This document shows, one piece after another, positions 32,190 through 45,563 of a stretch of 64,000 nucleotides of DNA. Every line of letters starts with the position of its first letter. The stretch's first letter is position 1. The stretch covers positions 58,842,424-58,906,423 of the forward strand of contig NC_092225.1 of assembly GCF_036320965.1 (NCBI RefSeq). The letters are read 5' to 3'. The stretch is from Panulirus ornatus. Its lineage: Eukaryota > Arthropoda > Malacostraca > Decapoda > Palinuridae. The position numbers were made by a program, and so were the translations under genes. The notes beneath the pieces were generated by a model. That model was not told the origin of the DNA and did not search any database. It saw nothing but the letters and a program-made list of their open reading frames with translations.

Positions 32190-32514
32190 TACCTCCACAA
32201 AAGGACGATAAATCCCATAATCTCTTGGATAGATGATAGGCATTACGTATGACCCAATGGATAAAAGATAACAGGTTGTATAATCTTACTGCTCGTCTCA
32301 TCGTTATTCTTAGGGCTCTTCTCGATAACGAGCTAGCATGGAAGATACCCAGTCAGCTACTCTAAAAACCCGAGAAAAATTAATAACGTGAATTGCAACT
32401 GGTCCAGTATCCTGCCTACGTCCCTAAAGACTTTCCTATTGTGGTATATGTATATATACATAACCTCTAACTTCCTGCCCATACCGGTACGTCCATCGAA
32501 AGCACGATGCTGTG
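32190..32514. other. Unassigned sequence
   Basis: Nothing recognised. Confidence 0.4.
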
Positions 32515-32900
32515 ATCCTTGAGCACGAGGGTACGATGGCGTGACCTTTGACCCTAAGGATCAGGTCAGGGGCCACGCTATCACGGCCAAGGGTCGTACC
32601 GTCGCGTTCACGAGTCGCAAAGTCGTGTTCAAGGGTCGTGTACTGGTGGGATCAAATGCTCTGGAGTTACGTTCAAAAGGTCGCATCTTCGCGGTCGAGG
32701 GTCGTGACTTCGTGGCCAAGGGTCGTGCCATCGTGGTCAGGGAATGTAACGACATACTCGAAGGTTGTCCCGTCTTGCTCAAGGGTCGCATCTTCGTGCT
32801 CAAGGGTCGTAACGTCATGCTCTTGGGTCGCATCTTCGTGCTCAAGGGTCGTAACGTCATGCTCAAAGGTCGTAGCACCGTCGTACTCGCAGGGTATAAA
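32515..32900 (+). repeat. Repeat E with minisatellite expansion and DR1 site
   Basis: Starts with the repeat E core, including TGACCTTTGACCC (32542-32554, a perfect DR1 on the minus strand), then about 14 diverged 20-21-bp units of the type GTGCTCAAGGGTCGTAACGTC. Frames on both strands stay open because the unit lacks stops. Confidence 0.85.
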
Positions 32901-33306
32901 ACCTCAACTCTCCCGATTTGGCAAATGCTAATCCTGGAACATCGGCCGTACCCCGATGCTGGTCCCACCTGTGCTGCTGGATGGCCCAGTGCGCTTCTAT
33001 CCACTTACGCCAGGATCAACACACGTTGATGGCAGGTAGAAGGATGGAGAGTCCAGAGGTTTTGAAACGGATTCGTTGGCTGTATTGTAAGCCACTACAT
33101 TACACATCTGTACCTGATTTTGTTTTTTTATGTCTCTAGAGTTATCATTATTATCATCATATCTGTAACATATCAACTAGTATTATATCTGATAGTATAT
33201 GTACTATTATCATTATCATTATCAGCAATACTTTTATCACTTACCATTTCTATCAATATATTATCATCTTAATTAGTTTTATTAACCTTAAAAGTTAATA
33301 CTACTA
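32901..33306. other. Unassigned sequence
   Basis: Ends in AT-rich DNA with TATCATTATCA-like phrases; nothing else recognised. Confidence 0.4.
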
Positions 33307-33309
33307 ATG

Positions 33310-33356
<47 letters not shown>

Positions 33357-33377
33357 TAATAATAATAATAATAATGA
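33307..33377. repeat. (AAT)n microsatellite
   Basis: About 23 AAT units with one AACT interruption. Confidence 0.98.
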
Positions 33378-33800
33378 TTGCCATTATGGAGAAGACTCGT
33401 TCATTATCCTCATCATTACAGAGAGGAGGGAGGTAGCTCACAGTGGAGGGGTCCTGGCCTTGTGTTGAGGCAAGCACCTGGTGGTAATATTGTCCATCCT
33501 CAGCAGGAAGACGAGTCAGCTGAATGATCAACACATTCCAACCCTGTCTCCCTTGAGACCTTGCTGGGGGAAAACCTTCGAGGTTTTACTGTTGTGTGAG
33601 CTTACGACAGAACAAACTGTGAAATGGCGAGACGTCATGGCATCACGCAAGGTGATGCGAGCATCGTTGCAGTTTCGCGAGCTGATGTGTTAAGGACACA
33701 TAGTACTCGAAGCGGAGTGTGGCATGTCGTCGGCACATACGATTAAGGAGATCTCCCGTGACATGACCTTAGGATCCAAATGAAAACATCAGACAGTGCT
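33378..33800. other. Unassigned sequence
   Basis: No recognised feature; a 70-residue plus frame at 33481-33693 has no domain. Confidence 0.35.
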
Positions 33801-34065
33801 ATGTTACACACAAGTCTCTAACGATGTTGATAGCATGGCTCGCAATGTAATGTTGATAACATGGCTCCAAATATCTATCAACATGTATCTACATATGTCA
33901 CAAGAAGTGTTGATAACAGGATTCCAAATGTTTATCAACATGTATTTATACAAATCTCTACAAATGTTGATAACATGGTTCTAAATGTTTATGGCTCGTA
34001 ATGTTTATCAACATGAATCTGCATACATTTCTAGCAATGTTGATAGCATGGTTTGATAGCATAAA
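33801..34065. repeat. Degenerate tandem repeat, unit about 60 bp
   Basis: Repeated CAATGTTGATAACATGG, AAATGTTTATCAACATG and TGTATCTACATA phrases about 60 bases apart. Each unit contains a GTTGATAACAT/ATGTTTATCAAC partial inverted repeat. Confidence 0.7.
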
Positions 34066-34386
34066 TCTACTTCACATAGGCTAGGCTTGGGTTCGCAAGC
34101 ATCATATCTGACAATACATCCATCGATGATTTAGAGAGACAGATCTTGTAGGTCATCGTAACAGACAACAGACCAGATGCACTGATCTATCTAATCCAAT
34201 ACTGTATCTAAGTCCGTTTGTAGTGTTTATCTACTCGATCTATAAGTACGAGGGCATATCATGATGTGTAGAAAGAATAAAATGCAGTTAATACTCTTTT
34301 GTTCCTTCAAGGCTGAACAATGATGATGACAGATGAGGATAATAAATATTCAGTGACGTGTTGAACAGTGTTCATGATGAACAAAG
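34066..34386. other. Unassigned sequence
   Basis: Nothing recognised. Confidence 0.4.
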
Positions 34387-34417
34387 AGAAGGAGGAGGAG
34401 GAGGAGGAGGAGGAGGA
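34387..34417. repeat. (GGA)n triplet repeat
   Basis: About nine GGA units. Confidence 0.95.
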
Positions 34418-34469
34418 TAACAAGAGCACGAGGATCTCAGAGCTACGTACAAGACAGTCTAAACACGGC

Positions 34470-34870
34470 CATCTCATCAATCGCCATAGCCATATCGCCA
34501 ATCACCAATCACCAGCCATACTGTACAGCCATATCACCAGGCACCAATCACAGCCATGTCACCATGCAACAACCGCAGCCATCACCACAAACAGTGACCA
34601 ACCATTAGCCATACCAACTACAGTTACCACAGCTATCAACCCGGGCCAACCATTACGGCAAGCTCAGATAGCCAGCCAGCATAAGCAGCCACCACAGCTA
34701 TCTCACACAGCCAACCACCAAAGCTAGCTTCCAAAACCAGCCACCAACCTCGGCTAACCATAACCACCAACCACTACAACTTACAACCAGAACCATCTAC
34801 CTTGGCCAGCCAACACAACCAACCACCACAGTCAGCTGCCACAACCAACCCCCACAAATTCGGAAACCTC
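34470..34870. repeat. Degenerate CCA/AGCCA-rich repeat
   Basis: Recurrent short CCAACCACCACAGC-like and AGCCATATCACCA-like phrases, purine-poor on the plus strand. Unit length is not fixed. Confidence 0.6.
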
Positions 34871-35235
34871 TGACCTCCCCCCAGTATTTAATCCCTGTTG
34901 GTGGCCACATCTACGATCTGTTAAGGTTATATAACACGCAAAACACCAAAATCTCCTTCCCAGCCACGGAGGGAAGTCAATGATTCCTCATCCAATCAAC
35001 TCAAAAAATAAAAAAGAAATAGAAAAGGAAAACAACACAGGAAATTCCATACAACAGGATACCATCACGATGCGTCTGAGAGCCAAAGTTCCAGTGTTGA
35101 CGCCTTCTAGTATAAGGAGAAACGTGAATCATTATGAAAACTAGCAACGTCGTCTTCAAGGCCAGGTGGCTGGAGCCGCCGCTGCGAACATTACGTTATA
35201 CACCAACAAGGACCCGCAAGACGGTGAATGCAAGG
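34871..35235. other. Unassigned sequence
   Basis: Nothing recognised. Confidence 0.4.
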
Positions 35236-35308
35236 TAGACACACACACACAAACACACACACACACACACACACACATACACACACACACACACATACAC
35301 ACACACAG
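35236..35308. repeat. (CA)n microsatellite
   Basis: CA repeat with AA and TA interruptions. Confidence 0.97.
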
Positions 35309-35356
35309 ACCACTTACATCTCCCTAACACGACCAGGAACGCAGATAAAGCATTAA

Positions 35357-35383
35357 AAAAAGAAGAAGAAGAAGAAGAAGAAT
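35357..35383. repeat. (AAG)n triplet repeat
   Basis: About nine GAA/AAG units. Confidence 0.93.
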
Positions 35384-35669
35384 GAAACGATTATAATCCA
35401 TCTTATAACCCACATCTTTGGTCGATAAACACAGACAAATAACAAGGGTAATAACTGTGATTAGGGAACCGGTCAAATCACCTAGCAAACATCCGGGGTC
35501 GGCGGGTTCAACCCGGCAATCACCGATGATGCACAAGTAACCAGCGGTACAGTCATGCACAAGGCAGATCATGCACTCGTCTCATGCCAATATGCGGGAC
35601 CCACAACGCTGGGCCTTGGAGGAGGGCAGATCATCTATATATAAATTACCTGATGGGTATTCGAGATGT

Positions 35670-35671
<2 letters not shown>

Positions 35672-35748
<77 letters not shown>
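35672..35748. repeat. (TA)n microsatellite
   Basis: About 77 bases of TA. Confidence 0.98.
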
Positions 35749-35749
<1 letters not shown>

Positions 35750-35856
35750 TGGTCTGTCAAGATCTTAAGGAAAGTTATGTCAAAAATTAATGAAAATACA
35801 GTTGAATAAACAAGAGGATTCATGTGTGAATTAACAGCACTCAACTTTTGACCTTC

Positions 35857-35857
<1 letters not shown>

Positions 35858-35907
<50 letters not shown>
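35858..35907. repeat. (CA)n microsatellite
   Basis: About 50 bases of CA. Confidence 0.98.
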
Positions 35908-36400
35908 CCAAAATTATGATACGGGGCAACACAAGAGTAAAACTCTCTCTCCGAGAAACACACACACTAATCTCCCACACACTCACACTTACATATTAAC
36001 ATACAACCAAGTACGCAAGCATAGAGGCAGAGAGAAAATTACATACATAGATTCACAATGAAACAGAGACACACATGACGTCCATAAACGCATAATTACC
36101 CACAAAAGTACTTATACATACACATGTGCTCTTCCCTGTGGAGCCTGACCCCCCAAGAGTTGTAGGTTCGAATCCCCTCAGTCCTCGTCAGGTCCGCCTG
36201 TCATACTAGATCACCCCACAACCTAACCTCCCTGAGTGTCCATGAGATCCTCAGTACACCACAGCCCGGAGCATAGCGACCCTGACCTCTCTACGGCTCG
36301 AAGAAACTTTCTGTGAAACCACAGCCCTGAATTACTACCTTCAGGTCAAGAGGCCCTGAATGCACCAGAACCCTAACTTTTCTCCCTCCTACATCACAAC
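35908..36400. other. Unassigned sequence with a box B-like motif
   Basis: GTTGTAGGTTCGAATCCCC at about 36161-36179 fits a tRNA box B, but no box A or tRNA fold is seen upstream. It may be a relic of a tRNA-derived SINE. The rest is unrecognised. Confidence 0.35.
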
Positions 36401-36410
36401 ATTCCTCAAC

Positions 36411-36625
36411 TTCCGTATAGGATTACCCGTCTTATCCTCACTACATCAACTACCATATAGGATAACTCGTCTTACCTTCACTACATCAACTACCGTATAA
36501 AATCACACGTCTTATTCTCACTACATCCCACAATACGACACAGCTTTCCCTCCCTACATCCCACACCACAGCTTCCCCTCCCTACATCCCACAGCACGAC
36601 GCAGCATCCCCTCCCTACACCCCAT
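36411..36625. repeat. Two adjacent degenerate tandem repeats (about 45 bp and about 30 bp)
   Basis: Three units around CACTACATCAACTACCGTAT (36411-36520), then about four units around CCCTCCCTACATCCCACA (36525-36625). Confidence 0.75.
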
Positions 36626-36639
36626 AACCAGGGAAGTTT

Positions 36640-36860
36640 AGCAATGCAATTACCAAGAGAGAACGTCAAGGTCACCAATCAGGGAAGCGTGGCAATGCCA
36701 CCACCGCTGGTGACTGGCAAGGTCACCACCTCCTGGGGAAGCTTAGCAATACTATCACCGGAGGAGGGGCCTGGTAAGGTCACTATCAGGAGAACCTGGC
36801 AAGGTCATCAACACCAGGGGGGGGAGGGAGCCTGATAAGGTCACCATCACCGGAGTAGTT
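36640..36860. repeat. Degenerate tandem repeat with GGCAAGGTCACCA units
   Basis: GGCAAGGTCACCA and AGGGAAGCTTAGCAAT phrases recur about every 40-50 bases. Confidence 0.6.
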
Positions 36861-37016
36861 TCATTCACCATCACCAACACCATCACCAGCATTTAACGTG
36901 CTTCCTCTCTCCTCTACCGCTCGAGCCCCACATCCATCACCAAGTGAGTTCCTCACTGACTGTGTCACGCCCTCCGGCGCTGCCTGCCTAGCCCACACGG
37001 ACTGCTGCTCCCAGGG

Positions 37017-37200
37017 TCTTGCCCCAAGGACAGAGATACCCTCAAAAACATGGTCACATGGACGAAGCCTCCCTCAGAGACTTGCCCAGACGGACGAAGC
37101 CACCTTCAGAGACTTGCCCACACGGACGAACCTACCCTCAAAGACTTGCCCACACGGACGAAGCCACCCTCAGAGACTTGCCCACACGGACAGAGATACA
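37017..37200. repeat. 32-bp minisatellite, about 5-6 copies
   Basis: Unit GGACGAAGCCACCCTCAGAG plus ACTTGCCCACAC. Three overlapping plus frames are open through it, which shows it is not evidence of coding. Confidence 0.92.
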
Positions 37201-37397
37201 CCCCACCGTTGAGGGATTTGCTTACTCAGAGCTGCCCGTGATGACTTTCTTACGAAGATGAAACTACGCGAAGAGACTTTCCCAACCGACCTACCTCAAC
37301 GGGAGACGTGGGACCCACGTACGAAAGCGGCGATATCATTTCCACTCCCGGTAAGGATGATGAGATATGTAAAGGAGTATGTACTTATGACAATACT

Positions 37398-37403
<6 letters not shown>

Positions 37404-37468
<65 letters not shown>
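37404..37468. repeat. (GA)n microsatellite
   Basis: About 65 bases of perfect GA. Confidence 0.98.
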
Positions 37469-37470
<2 letters not shown>

Positions 37471-38290
37471 AATAACTTCCGCTGACATCACCACGTCTAC
37501 TTATCCACCCAGGGAGCTGATTACTTATCGTCCTCACTTTCAACACTTACACAGCGCCAGTGCTGGAAAAGACATAACACAGGGCTCGTTAGCCAATGTC
37601 TAGGTTTATCTGCATATAACTTGCATCTACATTTTGCTATTTCTATTCTAATCGTGTGGCGAAAGGGTAGAACTTTAAAATGGCCTTCCGTGTGGTCTGT
37701 ATGTTCTGTGTATCTGTGGTCTGTGTGGTCTATGTATCTATGTAACTCATACAACTCCTCACCCTCCAAGAACAAAAACCGGCAGGAAAGAGAAAGGAAG
37801 AAAGATTAAAATACATGTGTCTGGAAAGTTAACCATGTATGGAATTCAACAGGAGAAAACAGAAGGGGAAAACCTACTCCAAAGTCTTAGTACATTGTCC
37901 CTGCATTGGCTACACTACGCTACACTCTGGTATATGATTTCAAACAGTTTATACAGTCAATGTTTAAGTCATAGAATGAAAGGAGTGAATGTTTTTTTTT
38001 TTCTTATACACTTTATAAATACCTGAACTGAAGAAAAAAAGTAACTGGTTTCTGAAAGTATGTATAGTATTTGGATGAACAACGTCTGACAGTATCTTGT
38101 TCCAGTATCCAAAGCAGTAATTTGGAAACGCTTTATCATTTTCATGCCAATGTTACATTCCTTTAGTTCGTCCTATGATAATTAAACTCCTACGATTCAT
38201 CTTCGATTGTGTAAACACAGTCGAAGGCTTTACTTAACAGGAAAGTCATGTCCTTGTCTTCTTCACGTGAGGGGGAGAGATTGCCTGACT
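37469..38290. other. Unassigned sequence
   Basis: A GTGGTCTGTATGTTCTGTGT-type short repeat lies at 37690-37745; otherwise nothing recognised. Confidence 0.4.
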
Positions 38291-38292
38291 GC

Positions 38293-38503
38293 CTACCTGT
38301 CTACTTACTCACGAGTACCTACTAAGCCTACCTGTCCACCTACTCACGAGTGCCTACTAAGCCTACCTGTCCACCTACTCACGAGTACCTACTAAGCCTG
38401 TCTCTCTATCTTCTCACGAGTACCTACTAAGCCTACCTTTCTACCTACTCACGAGTACTTACTAAGCCTGCCTGTCTACCTACCTACGAGTACCTACAAA
38501 GGA
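38293..38503. repeat. 35-bp minisatellite, 6 copies
   Basis: Unit CTACCTGTCCACCTACTCAC plus GAGTACCTACTAAGC repeated six times with few changes. Confidence 0.95.
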
Positions 38504-38750
38504 GATTTTAGAATGAAACAGGGCAAGTACGTAGCACTCACAGCCGTACCTTGCTTGATTCACTCTACTGTTGTCTCCTGCCAGCAGCCGCGAGCATTCA
38601 GTAGTGGTCTCGGCTGGGCTGACCAGGCACGCTCCACCGCCGCCAGCCCAGTTAACCCCGAGATGTCTCAGTGCTGCTCCCTGAGCTCAGGCTTCTGATC
38701 ATGTTAGGCAGAACACTAAAACTGTCTCACCATATTCCTTGCCAATTTCC
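38504..38750. other. Unassigned sequence
   Basis: GC-richer short segment (38570-38690); no domain recognised in its 61-residue plus frame. Confidence 0.35.
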
Positions 38751-38774
38751 ATCTATCTATCTATCTATATATAT
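38751..38774. repeat. (CTAT)n-(TA)n microsatellite
   Basis: Short ATCT units and TA directly left of SINE-B copy 4. Confidence 0.93.
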
Positions 38775-38966
38775 ATTTTTTTCTTTTTTTTTTAAAACTA
38801 TTTGCCATTTCCCGCGTTAGCGAGGTAGCATTAAGAACAGAGGACTGGGGCTTTTTTGGAATATCCTCACCTGGCCCCCTTCTCTGTCCCCCGCTCCCTC
38901 CCCTTTTAGTCGCCTTCTACGACACGAAGGGAATACGTGGGAAGTATTCTTAATCCCCTATCCCCT
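38775..38966 (-). mobile_element. SINE-B copy 4 with internal deletion
   Basis: Same element as at 2152 and 17056, but the segment between CTTCTCTGT and CCCCGCTCCC is missing (about 45 bases, including the A-run). Flanked by CTAT/TA repeats on both sides. Confidence 0.8.
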
Positions 38967-38983
38967 ATCTATCTATCTATCTA

Positions 38984-39047
<64 letters not shown>
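38967..39047. repeat. (CTAT)n-(TA)n microsatellite
   Basis: About five CTAT units then about 58 bases of TA. Confidence 0.97.
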
Positions 39048-39050
<3 letters not shown>

Positions 39051-39162
39051 AAGTAACTTTTCGGTATATTTCTAGTAAAAATCCCAGATCTAATTACGCT
39101 TCGTCTCCCACGGTGGTTAATGTTTTCCATTTTCTCAATTTTACAAGTAAAAAAAATCTACA

Positions 39163-39163
39163 A

Positions 39164-39230
<67 letters not shown>
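39163..39230. repeat. (CT)n microsatellite
   Basis: About 68 bases of CT with one CC interruption; a second 21-base CT tract lies at 39319-39339. Confidence 0.97.
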
Positions 39231-39232
<2 letters not shown>

Positions 39233-39553
39233 GTATGTATATTTCTGCTCATTTGATCGGTACCCACACAACTCGGCTGTATTCAACTCTACTTGAAATG
39301 TATACTCAACATTCTTTTCTCTCTCTCTCTCTCTCTCGTCAGATTTTTTATTTCTCGTCGTGAAAGTCCTCATTATCATACCGCTCATTGTCTGGGTTGG
39401 CAATACTGCCTTCCCGACAGTACACAGTACCTACGTACGACAAGGGTTTTTTTTGTTTTACGATGGGCGAAACTAACACGTGGTGCTTACCGCAGGAAAG
39501 TTTAAGATTACAAACAGAGCCATGCGAGTTACGTCGAGTGATACATACGAAAT

Positions 39554-39697
<144 letters not shown>

Positions 39698-39814
39698 ACT
39701 GGATGTCAGCAATCTACTCGAATGTGAGGTAGAAGGAACAGACACCTCCCTGGCAGAGAGGCTTGATATGTTTTCGTTCTCCCTCACCCACACGTGGGCT
39801 ACTGGCACTCAGTC

Positions 39815-39815
<1 letters not shown>

Positions 39816-39853
<38 letters not shown>
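39816..39853. repeat. (CA)n microsatellite
   Basis: About 38 bases of CA. Confidence 0.98.
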
Positions 39854-39856
<3 letters not shown>

Positions 39857-40388
39857 CTCTCCCAATCTCCATGTCACACATAAGTCTTGACAACAAGTAA
39901 CTCACATAATCCGTTGTTCGTAACTCTAAATCTTTCCTGCAGTGACGCTAAGGAGTGAACAGAGTGTCGCGGGGGAGGGAGGGAGGAGGTTGAGTAGAGT
40001 GTCAAGTGAGGGTTGAGAAAGCGTTTCATAGCTACGGTGAAGCACAGGCGTTTTGGTTAGCGCGCAGGTCGCGCGGAGGGCTGGGCCAAACTCCCTCCTG
40101 CCCGTGTATGTCCTCACGGCGGCCCTCCCTGGTCATCATCATGTGTGGGCCGGGCTGGTGGGCCAGATGGTTTAACACGGTGTGTTTACCCTGGCGCAAC
40201 AAAAGGATAACCAACCGAGACCTCTCGCTACTTTCACTGGCGACAAAGCATCGTGCCAAGCGAGCGCCCCTTTGGCCCCTTCCGTCACCCAACGCAGCAA
40301 AAGGATTTACAGCAATTTAAGCGTTAAGTAAATATCCGAGGTAGGTCCAGAAGCGGCGTCACTCACTGGTGTCAAGGTCATCATATAC

Positions 40389-40389
<1 letters not shown>
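39854..40389. other. Unassigned sequence, GC-richer at 40020-40300
   Basis: Open on both strands (plus 40006-40320, 104 codons; minus 40032-40292, 86 codons). No domain recognised; higher GC makes open frames likely by chance. Confidence 0.35.

Positions 40390-40390
<1 letters not shown>

Positions 40391-40464
<74 letters not shown>
40391..40464. repeat. (GA)n microsatellite
   Basis: About 74 bases of GA. Confidence 0.98.
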
Positions 40465-40467
<3 letters not shown>

Positions 40468-41105
40468 TCATGCTATCCACTACAGTCTTGGCTAATCGTA
40501 CAAGATTACAGCCAAGTAAAGCAGAGAAGCAAGACTGTTTTACGGTCCGAGAGACTATTACGACAACTACTACTACTACTACGGGAAGTTGGCATTTACG
40601 ACCACTGGCACCCTCAAACGTGACGCACGGAAGTCTTGGTCCTTCGTACATCATGAACGTACCTGCATACTGGGCTATCGTGTCTCCTGCCTCACTACAT
40701 CAAAGTAGGCAGATGGATGTGACGCTGTTTTGGATACAAAGCTCTTCCGAAGCTGGCCATCACGATAAGCAAGCGTCACAGAGATCGCATGTAATATTCA
40801 GATGACGAGGTCAGCTGGGGCTGAAGTGACGTTAGATCACAAGGAAGCGGAAACCAGCATCGACAGCATTTCAGCAATGATACATACACACCACGATATG
40901 TTCAGCTCGGTACTATGCCCCTTCCCCCTGGTCATATGAAGCAGGCAAGTCAGGCCTGCAAGACTAATTCCCCCTAAACCGTATGAAAGCCTATAGAGAA
41001 ATATACAGTCGAAGGCTGGAACACTTGATCGTCTAGCTGAGGTGCCGCACGCTTCACTGGTTCCATCTCCCTTACCCCCACACCACAACTACCACCCTCA
41101 TCCTG
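40465..41105. other. Unassigned sequence
   Basis: A short (CTA) run lies at 40562-40581; nothing else recognised. Confidence 0.4.
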
Positions 41106-41138
41106 ACCCCCACCCACACACCCACACACACACACACC

Positions 41139-41169
<31 letters not shown>

Positions 41170-41179
41170 ACACACACAT
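41106..41179. repeat. (CA)n microsatellite with CCCA interruptions
   Basis: CA repeat interrupted by CC and GA. Confidence 0.96.
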
Positions 41180-42344
<1,165 letters not shown>

Positions 42345-42439
42345 AATTTGTTCACGGTTTGTATAGCTATCTATTTGTACTTTCCCATTTGTACTGTGCA
42401 GGAAGGGATTTACTACAGTCGTGAGTGGCCCCTCTCTTG

Positions 42440-44340
42440 ATACACCCCTCAAACATACATTTCTTTAAACTTGTGTATGCGGTGTGCAATCATTGTCTCA
42501 CAACTTGTTACTCTCACCAGTTCTCTTATACCAGAAACCATACACTATTTCCTCACATCGTCTCTGCTTCTTACTTAATTTTATGGTATGGCCTCTGGCT
42601 GCTCTTTCTTTGCATCTTTCGAAGAACTGTTCGCTAGTGATGCCAATAAACTTGTCTAGAAACCTGGAGGCTAAGATCAAGTCACCCCTTACTCTTCTCT
42701 CTTCCACTGTGGGACAGTTTATGGCTCTAGCCTCTCACTCTAACTCAGATCTCAATTCTGGTACTCACTTCTGGACCTTCTCGATTGGTTCTTTGTGCTT
42801 CTTTAAATTCAGCGACTAAGATAAAAAAGGATGTTCCAGTTTTGACGAGAACCTGAAGCACATCTAGATATCTATGTATTTCAAAGTGATTCTAATATTT
42901 ACAAGAAGACAGTTTGTCTTCTAGATATTCTCGTGAGGAGGAGCTCTGGCGACAGGTTAGGTATAAGGCCGACTCCAAGTCCCTCTCCATCATATATTCC
43001 GAAGGCTTATCTCTTCTTCCTTAACAATACTCGTATCTAGGCCTTGTTCTTGCACTGTGTCCCATCCTCATCACTTTATATACAGTTTGGTCGAGTCTTC
43101 CCAGCCATGTACAAGACGAACTAATAAGTCTGTACAAGTAGTTTGATGCAATCCCCGTCGTTCTTAATTTGCCTTTTGACCTCAGCATCATCCGCAAACA
43201 TATTCAGGTACAAGTTCAGTCCCCCTGGCAAGTCACAAAGATAAAGAGGAGCAATGGTACAAGGGTCGAGCTCTGTGACATGCTTCCTTTGCTCGCTTCA
43301 TTTTTTCGGTCTAACGAAGAACTAGTTCCCCCATAAGATGTATCTTCTTCACCTCTCATGTGGGACAGTGTCTTTCTGGCAGTACAGGAACGCACATTCC
43401 GCCGATCCAACTTCTCGTCAACAACGGAGCTCTCTCAAATTTGTCCAACCAATTTATTACACTTAAATTTCCATTCCCCCAAATCTGTATTGTCTTTCAC
43501 TTGGGTAATCTTTCCACTGCAAGTACCCATCCATTTGGTTCTGTTGAGCTTTTCTCCATGTTTTACAGACCACACTCGTCCAAGTGATTGGTCTGTGGTT
43601 TAGTATAATTTCCACCATCTATATCTAAATACGCGCACCCTTGTTCTCTTCTACTCCCTTGACACTGCACTGTCCTCCAATTGAGACACTGAACCATATC
43701 TCATGCGGTCTCTTTGGGGCATTTGCATACCTTTCCCGCACACTTGGGTCAAGAGCTTTTTCTGCTTATCCCGCTTTCTAGCAATGTCAGCACTTTTCCA
43801 AGACCTGTCTCCCAACCCATCTCGCTGTTGTTGGACTTCGCCGACTACCATATCTCTACATCTTCCTATACAACTCATGCCTACAAATCCCTTAGCCTGG
43901 TTAGCTGCGCTTTAACCAAGAACGTATTCCTGGTGAATTTATGGAGATGTTTTGTATAATCTCTTCCCTTGTCCACAATATTCTTTACGTTGTTTCTCTG
44001 TTCCTCCTCCCCACTCATTCCTTTCCCTCGTATACCTTTCAAAGGATGGGTGGCTCTTCGCTGCCCCAGTGGTCTCCAGAGTGCATCTCTAATCTTTTTT
44101 TTTTTTTCGTTTTGCCGTCTATTATTGAAAAATACGTCTTCCTTTTCTATCCTCTCAATTTGCAGGTAAAGGCACCCATGTCCTGACTCCACCGTAGATT
44201 CTTCAGAACCGTCCGTAATGATGTACTTTATCAGGGATATGGAACTCTACTTCCCAATTCATATTCTGAAGAAAACAATTTAACAGTATGGTTTCAACAC
44301 TCAAACGTCTACTTTGGGTTCACGTTCCTTATCGTTTCAT
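42440..44340 (-). pseudogene. CR1/Jockey-like LINE with FADD retained, minus strand
   Basis: A decayed but long (about 1.9 kb) non-LTR retrotransposon read right to left. First comes the segment between endonuclease and RT (RSWKSADIARKRDKQKK, 43878-43651). Near 43270-43216 TLVPLLLFIFVT stands for the SVLGPLLFLIYVND motif. A frame change then gives LPGGLNLYLNMFADDAEV with FADDA at 43184-43198, keeping both catalytic Asp, then KRQIKNDGDCIK. The C-terminal end reads MEERRVRGDLILASRFLDKF and FFERCKERAARGH (42707-42600). Stops and at least one small deletion (near 43225) disrupt it. It is in the opposite orientation to the other CR1/Jockey-like remnants here. Confidence 0.78.
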
Positions 44341-44750
44341 GTTCTCACTAGCCTCGTAGCAAGGCTAGAGCCATACATAGTCCGTTTTCTAAGCACTGTA
44401 TCATAAATGAAATCTGCCAATTTCCAAGCTACTGTGTGTAAAGATAAGATGGGGCAACACGCCCTTTGATTCTAAGGCTTTCAGTCTACAGGCTGAGTTT
44501 CTCGTGGACGCAGCCAGACCCTGCTCATGCTAGGAAAGGGGACATCCACATCAAGCGACTTGTGAGTTGATATTACAAACACAAGTTGGTCTAGTTCACG
44601 AGACACTTAGGGGAAGTGACTTTATGAACCGTTTTGTTGGTTCTACTTTGTCTCTTTGTCTTGTATGAGACGCATCACATACCGAATCCTCCCAAATATG
44701 GCTTCTTGAAGATCGCTAATTGCGTGTTTACTAAGCAAGTGACCACAACA
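44341..44750. other. Unassigned sequence
   Basis: May contain the eroded 5' end of the minus-strand LINE; no motif is secure. Confidence 0.35.
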
Positions 44751-44754
44751 AGCC

Positions 44755-44975
44755 GGCCCTAGGGCCCGACGGTATGATATGAGGGCGCGACGGTATAACC
44801 CGAGGGCACGACGGGACGACCCGGGGGCACTACGGTACGACCCTTCCGCATGAGAATACGACTCGTTGGTTACGATAGCCCCGAACTTTAACGTCGCCCT
44901 TATCGATTAGGTAAAAAAAGGGTCAGATTATCATAGCCACGGGTCGTCCCGTTTGTACGTGAAGACAGTCGTTCT
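44755..44975 (-). repeat. Dispersed repeat E, copy with short expansion
   Basis: About five units like GGGCACGACGGTATGACCCGA (44760-44845), then the core with GGGTCAGATTATCATAGCCACGG and GGTCGTCCCGT. Confidence 0.65.
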
Positions 44976-45198
44976 CAAAGACAGTTTCGTCCTAACGTGG
45001 TATAGGAAGGTGCGGCACAGCAGAAGGCACAGACATACAGATCAGTGACGACAATAAGAACAGCCGAACCTCACGATGGGTTCATTTGAACCCTATGTGA
45101 TGAACACTGGTATGGAGCATAAGATTCATCTGTAAAGAAAGAAAAAGGAGCTCATATATATATATCATATGATTAACTTCAGAGTCCGTAAAACTATA

Positions 45199-45199
45199 C

Positions 45200-45266
<67 letters not shown>
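45199..45266. repeat. (GA)n microsatellite
   Basis: About 68 bases of GA. Confidence 0.98.
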
Positions 45267-45268
<2 letters not shown>

Positions 45269-45560
45269 TAAAAAGATAAACAGCTTTCGTGTCGAATCAC
45301 AGAAGGAGATCCAGGCAAACCCCCAGTTCTACTCCAGCTGGCAGCATCTTCATGACGACGGAGAATATGATGAAGACATTCCTGCCTTCCCGATGGCTGA
45401 CCCGGGATCTCGCATAAAACAGAAGCAATGGGAGAAATAAAGTACGGTTGACAGTTGCATTTCTGGCGTCACAATTTGTCTCGGTGCGGGATATGCATCA
45501 GAAGACGACACACCAACTATGCGGCCCCCAGAGAGAAAGGGACGTGAAAGTGCTGCCAAC
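45267..45560. other. Unassigned sequence
   Basis: Nothing recognised. Confidence 0.4.
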
Positions 45561-45563
45561 CCA

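Noticed and set aside
40006..40320. GC-richer stretch with a 104-codon frame as a possible exon
   Set aside because: Open on both strands, no domain, no clear splice sites, no similarity to anything I recognise.
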